Source: Gemmatimonadota bacterium (GTDB taxonomy: Bacteria > Gemmatimonadota > Gemmatimonadetes > JACCXV01 > JAHWKZ01). From it: 7,074 bases of DNA. This document shows positions 1 through 5,167 of the stretch, one piece after another. Below the pieces are notes generated by a model. That model was not told the origin of the DNA, searched no databases, and saw only the letters and a list, made by a program, of their open reading frames with translations. The stretch is taken from assembly GCA_030641505.1 (NCBI GenBank), contig DAOWHI010000030.1:1-7074 (forward strand), read 5' to 3'. How positions within the stretch are numbered: position 1 is the first letter of the stretch; each line of letters starts with the position of its first letter. The position numbers and the translations under genes are program-made.

Positions 1-1210
1 CGGCCGTAACTTGGTCGAGCATCTCTTCTGATCGCATGCCAGTGTATGGGCCTGATGCGACGACCGTACCGTGACCGGTGTAAGCTTCGTCGCGGTCGGT
101 ATCGGTCGAGTCGGGTTCAATCACCCACACGATCGGGAGATTCAGCGCCTGGACGAAGTCGAAATCACGCTCGTCGTGAGCGGGCACACCTTGAATCGCG
201 CCTGTGCCGTAGCTGGCGAGCACGAAATCCGCGACCCAGATCGGTACCTGCTCCCCGGTCAATGGATGGAGCGCGTAGGCACCGGTGAACTCGCCGGTCT
301 TCTCGGCGTCGCTCGATGTACGCTCGATCTCCGAGAGCCGACGGGCACGCTCGCGGTACGCGTCGACCTGGGCCCGATGCGCATCGGTCACGATGTCATC
401 CAGCGCGCTGTGCTCTGGCGCCAGCGCCAGGAAGGTAACGCCGTAGAGCGTGTCCGGACGGGTCGTAAACGTCTTGATCGAGGCCTCTCCGTCGCCGACC
501 TGCCAGTTGATCTCGACCCCGATTGAGCGACCGATCCAGTTTCGCTGCAACGTCTTCGTTCGCATCGGCCAATCGACGCGGTCGAGCCCATCCAGCAGTT
601 CATCCGCGTAGTCGGTGATCTTGAAGAACCATTGGGTGAGATCTCGCTTCTCGACCAGCGCGCCACAGCGCTCGCAGACGTTGCCTTCGAGGACTTGCTC
701 GTTTGCGAGCACCGTTTGGTCGGTCGGGCACCACCAGACGGGTGCCGCCCGCCGGTAGGCCAGCCCGGCCTTGTAGAGCTCGAGAAAGAGCCACTGAGTC
801 CACTTGTAGTACTTGGGGTGGCTGGTGTTGAGCGTGCGCGCCCAATCCCACATCGCGCCCATCGTCTTGAGCTGCTCGATCATGTTGACGACGTTGCGAT
901 CGGTGGAATCCTTGGGGTGGATTCCGGTCCGCACGGCATAGTTCTCGGCCGGTAGGCCGAACGCATCAAAGCCGATCGGCTCGAAGACCGATCGGCCACA
1001 CATGCGTTGAAACCGGGCCCACGTGTCGGCCGGTCCATAGTGGTACCAGTGGCCGACATGGAGTCGATCGCCGGAGGGGTAGGCGAACATGACGAGCGCG
1101 TAGCAGGGATCCGCCGCAGCCTCGAGGTCGGCCCGGAACAGATCCCCGGCTTCCCATTCCGCGCGCCACTTTGGCTCGATCGCGTGGGGGTCGTAACGAT
1201 GCTCGGTCAT
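1..1210 (-). CDS. leuS: Leucyl-tRNA synthetase, N-terminal 403 residues (3' end outside the window)
   Basis: Cytoplasmic class I aminoacyl-tRNA synthetase that charges tRNA-Leu with leucine using ATP. Seen: the opening residues MTEHRYDPHAIEPKW match the usual LeuRS start; the class I HIGH-type motif is YPSGDRLHVGH, with HVGH at residues 51-54; DAFGLPAEN is at about 82-90; YYKWTQWLFL is at about 134-143. The zinc insertion is CPTDQTVLANEQV followed by CERC, giving cysteines 161, 179 and 182. The CP1 editing domain shows the threonine-rich TTRPDTLYG at 249-257 and GTGAIQGVPAHDERDF ending near 350, with the conserved editing-site aspartate at about 346. The KMSKS loop, anticodon-binding domain and C-terminal domain lie beyond the left edge. 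Start: ATG at 1208-1210, supported by the family alignment; no clear Shine-Dalgarno precedes it (the last bases are AAAAGCGAAGC). An intrinsic-terminator-like hairpin lies just upstream, so expression probably depends on read-through or on coupling to a short upstream ORF. No frameshift or missing catalytic motif was seen in the visible part. Identity is secure. Confidence 0.97.
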   Translation of the reverse strand, partial: MTEHRYDPHAIEPKWRAEWEAGDLFRADLEAAADPCYALVMFAYPSGDRLHVGHWYHYGPADTWARFQRMCGRSVFEPIGFDAFGLPAENYAVRTGIHPKDSTDRNVVNMIEQLKTMGAMWDWARTLNTSHPKYYKWTQWLFLELYKAGLAYRRAAPVWWCPTDQTVLANEQVLEGNVCERCGALVEKRDLTQWFFKITDYADELLDGLDRVDWPMRTKTLQRNWIGRSIGVEINWQVGDGEASIKTFTTRPDTLYGVTFLALAPEHSALDDIVTDAHRAQVDAYRERARRLSEIERTSSDAEKTGEFTGAYALHPLTGEQVPIWVADFVLASYGTGAIQGVPAHDERDFDFVQALNLPIVWVIEPDSTDTDRDEAYTGHGTVVASGPYTGMRSEEMLDQVTA

Positions 1211-1305
1211 GCTTCGCTTTTGTAGGGGTAAAAACAGAGAGCGGCGAGAACCCGCTCCCGCCGCTGGTTATCACGCATCAGACAGCTGCAAAGTAGTTTC
1301 GCCAT
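1207..1305 (-). CDS. Candidate leuS leader peptide, 32 residues
   Basis: Short ORF in the dapF-leuS gap. It begins MAKLLCSCLMRD and ends FYPYKSEA. Its TGA stop overlaps the leuS ATG as ATGA, so termination here would place a ribosome on the leuS start, which lacks an obvious ribosome binding site of its own. Five of the 32 residues are leucine. Two are adjacent at codons 4-5 (CTA CTT), with another at codon 9. CTA is scarce next door: I found one in the 403 visible leuS codons. An in-frame TGA three codons before the ATG limits the start to this ATG. Inference: leucine-responsive leader. Against it: the ATG has only GAGCGGG immediately before it, which is poorly spaced as a Shine-Dalgarno; the ORF continues through the terminator hairpin rather than stopping before it as in trp or leu leaders; a 32-codon ORF can occur by chance. 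Confidence 0.33.
   Translation of the reverse strand: MAKLLCSCLMRDNQRRERVLAALCFYPYKSEA
1230..1265 (-). terminator. Intrinsic terminator-like hairpin just upstream of leuS (possible attenuator)
   Basis: In the minus-strand RNA, positions 1265-1255 (AGCGGCGGGAG) pair with 1250-1240 (UUCUCGCCGCU). This gives an 11-bp stem with two G-U pairs and a CGGG loop. CUCUG follows, then five consecutive U (1234-1230). Stem strength and U-tract fit a Rho-independent terminator. It lies 82 bases after the dapF stop and ends 19 bases before the leuS ATG. It could end the upstream operon, act as an attenuator for leuS, or do both by partial read-through. Confidence 0.66.
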
Positions 1306-1346
1306 CCCGCTCGATCAACCGGGCGACCGGGGCTTTTGGTGGCGCT

Positions 1347-2180
1347 CTAGATTTCTTCGAAAACCCCCGAGTAGACAACGCACGCGTGACCGGTGAGATG
1401 CGGGGTGAGAGCAGCAGGGTCGCTCTTCCCGGCCGGCGGTGTGAAATCGACCTCGAGTGGAAAGCCACCGCTGGTCTCGACCCGGATCGGGGGTTCTGCG
1501 GACTCCCATGACCACGCCAGGACAGCGGCCGCGACGGCGCCGGTTCCACACGACAACGTCTCGGCCTCAACGCCGCGCTCGTAGGTGCGCATCTGGATCC
1601 GGTGTCGATCTCGGATTGTCACGAAATCGACGTTCGTGCCCGCGGGCTGCCATCGCGAGTCCAGCCTCAACCTCCTCCCCTCCCCGCTTATGTCGTGGGT
1701 CGCCAACTCGTCGACCGTGGCCACGACGTGCGGTGTCGACGTATCGACGAATCCGACATGCTGGTACGTGGATCCTTCCAGGTCTGGATAACTGTCGACA
1801 AGCCCGGTCGGCTCGGGAAGTCTTAGCCTGACAGTCGGTTTGGCGGGATCGTCAACCCGTGCCTCCAGGGTACCGCTTCCGGTGGCTACGCGAACCAGCG
1901 GTTGGGGCGCGGCATCAATCATCCGCGCGTAGCGGGCGATGCACATCGCACCATTGCCACACATCGGGGCTTCGCTACCGTCCGCGTTGTAGTACACCAT
2001 CCTCACATCTGCGTTGGCGTCGTCCTCCAGCAGCAAGACCGCATCCGCGCCAACGCCCAGGCCACGTCGACACAATCGGATCACCGGCTCGCCGTCGCCA
2101 GGAAACCAGTGCGGGCGGTTGTCGAGCACTATGAAATCGTTTCCACCGCCCGACATCTTCAGGAACGGATGTGACCTCAC
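1347..2180 (-). CDS. dapF: Diaminopimelate epimerase
   Basis: Cytoplasmic cofactor-independent racemase that converts LL-diaminopimelate to meso-diaminopimelate, the precursor of lysine and of peptidoglycan cross-links. Seen: 277 residues, normal for the family; N-terminal FLKMSGGGNDFIVLDN (about 6-21) corresponds to the KMHGxGNDF signature; the first catalytic cysteine is C74 in EAPMCGNGAMC; TSTPHVV is at 147-153; AGTNVDFV is at 180-187; the second catalytic cysteine is C211 in ETLSCGTGAVAAAV, preceded by YERGVEAE. Both halves of the two-base catalytic pair are therefore intact. Start: GTG at 2178-2180, which overlaps the stop of the preceding glycosyltransferase gene as GTGA, so translational coupling is likely. 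The protein ends GVFEEI at a TAG (1347-1349). It is the last gene of the overlapping run before the 136-base gap to leuS. No other dap or lys gene is visible, so this is not a dedicated lysine operon. Identity is secure. Confidence 0.97.
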   Translation of the reverse strand: MRSHPFLKMSGGGNDFIVLDNRPHWFPGDGEPVIRLCRRGLGVGADAVLLLEDDANADVRMVYYNADGSEAPMCGNGAMCIARYARMIDAAPQPLVRVATGSGTLEARVDDPAKPTVRLRLPEPTGLVDSYPDLEGSTYQHVGFVDTSTPHVVATVDELATHDISGEGRRLRLDSRWQPAGTNVDFVTIRDRHRIQMRTYERGVEAETLSCGTGAVAAAVLAWSWESAEPPIRVETSGGFPLEVDFTPPAGKSDPAALTPHLTGHACVVYSGVFEEI

Positions 2181-2902
2181 GACCGGTCAAGCCAAGGCGC
2201 GATGCGCCAGCATCGCATGCGCCACACCATCCAAATCGCCTCCCAGACGATGGCTCGATTCATCTTACTGCTACCGACGTTGCGATCGACAAAGACGATG
2301 GGGATCTCGACCAGCCGAAAGCCCGCGCGATCCGCGCGAAACACGGTTTCGATTTGGAACGCATAGCCGGTGGAGTGGATGCGATCCAGGTCGATCGTTT
2401 CGAGAACTTTACGCCGATAGCACTTGAACCCGCTGGTCAGATCGTTGAGCGACAACCCGGTCACCATTCGTGCGTAGGCATTGGCCAACCAGGACAACAG
2501 CAGCCGCCCCATCGGCCAGTTCACGACTGTTACGCCGCGGGTATAGCGTGAGCCGATGACCAGATCGAAGTCGTCGGCCAACTCCAGAAACTCCGGCAGG
2601 TGACGGGGATCGTGTGAGAAGTCGGCGTCCATCTCGAACACCAACTGGTAGTTACGCTCGAGCGCAAAGCGAAATCCATCGATGTACGCCGTTCCGAGAC
2701 CCAGCTTGCCCGGTCGGTGGATGACGTGAACCCGCTCGTGATTGTTCGCCAGCGAGTCGGCAACCTCACCGGTACCGTCCGGCGAAGCATCATCGATGAC
2801 GAGTACCTCTAAACGCTCGCTTTGCGCCAGGACCTCGTGTACGAGCGGTTGCAGGTTCTTCCGCTCGTTATAGGTGGGGACGATGACGAGGGCGTCACGC
2901 AT
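2177..2902 (-). CDS. Polyprenol-phosphate mannosyltransferase-like GT2 glycosyltransferase (DPM1/Ppm1 type)
   Basis: Family 2 glycosyltransferase expected to move a sugar from a nucleotide donor (GDP-mannose in the best-known members) to a polyprenyl phosphate at the inner face of the membrane, giving a lipid-linked sugar donor. Seen: VIVPTYNERKNL at residues 6-17, nucleotide-binding VLVIDDASPDGTGEVAD at 33-49, metal-binding DAD at 92-94 in FEMDADFSHDP, GSRYTRGVTVVNWP, then LTSGFKCYRR and GYAFQIE, and the late IPIVFVDRNVGSSKM stretch typical of DPM1-like enzymes. At 241 residues it is the short catalytic-domain form, with no C-terminal GtrA-like or multi-membrane region. ATG start at 2900-2902, overlapping the antiporter gene by 8 bases; no good Shine-Dalgarno, so coupling is likely. 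It shares the run with YfhO-like and PF03706-type membrane proteins, which suggests it supplies their lipid-linked sugar. Sugar specificity cannot be read from sequence: mannose is the family default, but glucose or GlcNAc is possible. Confidence 0.9.
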   Translation of the reverse strand: MRDALVIVPTYNERKNLQPLVHEVLAQSERLEVLVIDDASPDGTGEVADSLANNHERVHVIHRPGKLGLGTAYIDGFRFALERNYQLVFEMDADFSHDPRHLPEFLELADDFDLVIGSRYTRGVTVVNWPMGRLLLSWLANAYARMVTGLSLNDLTSGFKCYRRKVLETIDLDRIHSTGYAFQIETVFRADRAGFRLVEIPIVFVDRNVGSSKMNRAIVWEAIWMVWRMRCWRIAPWLDRS

Positions 2903-4184
2903 CGCGGTTGGAGATGATGGACCCGAACCTCAGTGGCACCTCGCTTGTCGATTGTAACTCAGGGGTGTCGGGTTTGTCGCGCATCGTGTCGGCGTGCCGA
3001 GCGTACCAGGCGGCCCCCGGGATCGCCGTCAGCCCGTGCGCGACGATGCTCATTAGTACGGTGAAAACGACGATCGAAAAAATGAGATCGGTTGACATTA
3101 TAGCCGAGCGCTCGACGATCAACAGGCCAAACAGGATCGACGCCAGCCCGCGCGGTCCGAACCAGCCGACAAACGCGACCGTGGGCCAACTCAGGTTCAA
3201 GCCGAGCAAACTAAGCCAAACCGGGACGATACGGATCACACTCAAGCTCAACAGGCCGTACAGCAGAACGCTGCCGCTAAACAAGCCGGACATCTGCGGG
3301 ACCAGGACGGCTCCGAACACGAGAAAGACGAGCAATGTGAGCAATTGGCCTTCAGCTTCCGCGAAGGCGTACAGCCCGTGACAATGATCACGCACAGCAG
3401 CACCCAACGCGAGGCCCGCGGCGAAGGCGGCGATAAACCCATTGCCGCCGATGGCTTCAGAGATACCGAAAGCTAACAACGCGAGGCCGATCAGCGAGAG
3501 GTCACGAAACACGTCGCTCATCCAGCCCGTGGAAACGGCCCGATCGACGAGCCAGCCGCCGGCCAGACCAACCGCCACTCCGACCGCGGGGCCGATGGTG
3601 ACCTGGAGTACCGCGAACCGAATCCACCCCACGGTCCCATCCGCGGTCTCGGAGGCACCGGCCAGCGCCAGGCAGATCAGCAACACGGGAAGCACGAGCC
3701 CATCGTTGAGCCCGCTCTCCACGTTCAGCGCTTGGCGTATCCGCACCGGCACGCGGAGGTTGGATACGACCGCATGACCTAACGCGGCATCGGTAGGCGC
3801 GAGCATCACGCCCAACACTGCAGCTTCCCAGATCGAGAATGAGGGAAAGAGAGTGGTCGCCAGCAAGGCGCCCATTACGATCGTCAAGGGTAACCCGATG
3901 CCGAGGAGACGCACCGGCACGTTGTGATCACGGATCAGAGTTCGGACGTCAATTCTCGCTGCGTCGGTAAACAGGACTAGCATCAACGTCACCTCGGCCA
4001 GCGTGTGGATGGCGGCGTGCTCGATTTCCGGTGCCGCGAGAGCAAGTCCGAGCGGACCGACGAGCAGTCCAGCGAAGGTGAACATCATCGGTGGGGTGAT
4101 GGCGGTTCGCTCGATCCGGTTGGATACCAAGCCGTATCCGACCACGCAGGCCCCGATCACGATGAGGGCGAACGTGCCGCTCAC
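2895..4184 (-). CDS. Cation:proton antiporter, CPA1/NhaP-like
   Basis: Inner-membrane monovalent cation/H+ exchanger for pH and Na+ (or K+) homeostasis. Seen: 429 residues with hydrophobic segments along residues 1-390, consistent with about 12-13 membrane helices, then a hydrophilic tail of about 35-40 residues. Family landmarks: GLLVGPLGL near 39-47; LAPTDAALGHAVV at 128-140, the unwound-helix TD motif; NVESGLNDG at 154-162, where the Asn-Asp pair (160-161) is the ion-binding ND of CPA1 members rather than the DD of electrogenic CPA2 members; GWFGPRGLASI at 340-350, with the conserved arginine. Electroneutral Na+/H+ exchange is inferred from the ND pair. Start: GTG at 4182-4184, overlapping the stop of the upstream membrane-protein gene as GTGA. 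Its 3' end overlaps the GT2 gene by 8 bases. Its position between envelope-glycosylation-like genes is not explained by any known shared step. No TrkA or other regulatory domain is attached. Confidence 0.92.
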   Translation of the reverse strand: MSGTFALIVIGACVVGYGLVSNRIERTAITPPMMFTFAGLLVGPLGLALAAPEIEHAAIHTLAEVTLMLVLFTDAARIDVRTLIRDHNVPVRLLGIGLPLTIVMGALLATTLFPSFSIWEAAVLGVMLAPTDAALGHAVVSNLRVPVRIRQALNVESGLNDGLVLPVLLICLALAGASETADGTVGWIRFAVLQVTIGPAVGVAVGLAGGWLVDRAVSTGWMSDVFRDLSLIGLALLAFGISEAIGGNGFIAAFAAGLALGAAVRDHCHGLYAFAEAEGQLLTLLVFLVFGAVLVPQMSGLFSGSVLLYGLLSLSVIRIVPVWLSLLGLNLSWPTVAFVGWFGPRGLASILFGLLIVERSAIMSTDLIFSIVVFTVLMSIVAHGLTAIPGAAWYARHADTMRDKPDTPELQSTSEVPLRFGSIISNRDA

Positions 4185-5167
4185 TTCTTCTGCTCGCTAC
4201 CGGCGGTGGCGGCCGTCGATAAGTCGCGATACCCGAAAAGGGCGGCCAGCGCCGCCGCGACGGCGACTTCGATAGCGGTCAACCATAGGCGCGATAGGAT
4301 CGCGGCGGCGGCAGCTGCCGATGGTGGCAGAAACCGCGCCAGTAGAAGTGCGTACACGCCCTCCCTCACGCCGATGCCACCTGGCGCGAAGACCGCCAGC
4401 CAACCGACCGCGTATCCGGCCGCGCTGACGCCGACGAGGGGCCAGAGATCGGCCGCGGCGACCACCGTCAAACCAGACAAGAAGAGGTAAAACCCGGTGC
4501 CGAAGAAGAACCACGCGACGACGTAGCCGATCACCAGCAACCCGCGCTGACGCATCCCGATCGACACGGTCTCGGAGACATCGTTGGGTTGCCAGCGCGA
4601 CAGTACGGCTCGGACACCATCGAACAGCGGCGTGAAGACGAGCGCCGCTAGGCCAACGAGCACCACGAACGGCAGCCACGTTGGCCCGGGGATCGAGCTG
4701 CCGCCCAACGTGGCGACGGTCACGATCACCGCACTGCCGATCACAAACGCTTGCGCCAGCACGCTGGCTGCAACGGTGGTTGACGAGGAGACACCTTTGG
4801 CGCGGGCGAGATAGGCCGTTCCGGCGAGCTGAAACACCTTGCCAGGTATGTACCGCGCGAGGTTGCCGAAGTACCAGATCCGATGCGCGTCGACCAAAGT
4901 CAGCCGACCGCCCAATGCGTAAAGGAGCTTTCGCCACAGAACCACGAATAGGCTGTACGCAGTGATGACGCAGAGCGAGCCCAGGGCCAATCGGGGCCAG
5001 TGAAACGACCATGAATAAGCCTCGACCTGGTTCCAATGGCGAGCCACGTACCATACCAGAGCGACGAGTACGATTGTCGCTCCGACTCGCTCGAGCCACG
5101 CCAACCGTCGGCGGTCACGCGCCGGGCCGTCGACCGGGCTCAGCTTGCCGAGTCTTTCTTGCGCCAC
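4181..5167 (-). CDS. PF03706/UPF0104 integral membrane protein (lysylphosphatidylglycerol synthase TM-domain type, possible lipid flippase)
   Basis: Multi-spanning membrane protein of the family that includes the N-terminal flippase half of MprF and stand-alone YbhN/AglD-like proteins. Seen: 328 residues; a short basic N-terminus, then helices from about residue 28; the family signature NLARYIPGKVFQLAGTAYLA at 102-121; APGGIGVREG at 261-270; ILSRLWLTAIE at 290-300. It has no C-terminal aminoacyl-transferase domain, so it is not a full MprF. Start taken at GTG 5165-5167 (reads MAQERLGKLS), which overlaps the upstream YfhO-like gene by 28 bases. A shorter form from a TTG near residue 21 is possible, because no Shine-Dalgarno decides the matter. 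The stop overlaps the antiporter GTG start by 4 bases. Biochemical role is inferred: in this neighbourhood it may translocate a polyprenol-linked sugar or another lipid. Family call is firm, substrate unknown. Confidence 0.87.
   Translation of the reverse strand: MAQERLGKLSPVDGPARDRRRLAWLERVGATIVLVALVWYVARHWNQVEAYSWSFHWPRLALGSLCVITAYSLFVVLWRKLLYALGGRLTLVDAHRIWYFGNLARYIPGKVFQLAGTAYLARAKGVSSSTTVAASVLAQAFVIGSAVIVTVATLGGSSIPGPTWLPFVVLVGLAALVFTPLFDGVRAVLSRWQPNDVSETVSIGMRQRGLLVIGYVVAWFFFGTGFYLFLSGLTVVAAADLWPLVGVSAAGYAVGWLAVFAPGGIGVREGVYALLLARFLPPSAAAAAAILSRLWLTAIEVAVAAALAALFGYRDLSTAATAGSEQKK

Noticed and set aside
71..526. Plus-strand ORF of 151 codons opposite leuS
   Set aside because: It is the antisense shadow of the leuS CP1 editing domain, whose TTRPDTLYG and VPAHDERDF motifs are intact on the minus strand.
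1219..1224. A -10-like TACAAA (minus strand) positioned for a leaderless leuS transcript
   Set aside because: It matches TATAAT at 4 of 6 positions but no -35-like hexamer sits 16-18 bases upstream, where terminator sequence lies. Kept only as the rival explanation for the missing Shine-Dalgarno.
1289..1317. Promoter-like pair TTGATC - 17 bases - TACTTT (minus strand) in the dapF-leuS gap
   Set aside because: The -10 half matches only 3 of 6 positions and would start transcription inside the candidate leader ORF. Too weak to annotate.
1230..1320. T-box riboswitch upstream of leuS, suggested by GGGAUGGCGAAAC (minus strand) before a terminator
   Set aside because: The stretch matches the T-box consensus AGGGUGGNACCGCG only loosely, the gap is too short for a normal Stem I with specifier loop, and no convincing antiterminator is visible.
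4197..5099. Long overlapping reading frame of 300 codons on the minus strand in another frame
   Set aside because: Arginine-rich, low-complexity translation typical of an alternative frame in GC-rich DNA. The PF03706 frame has clear family motifs and membrane helices.
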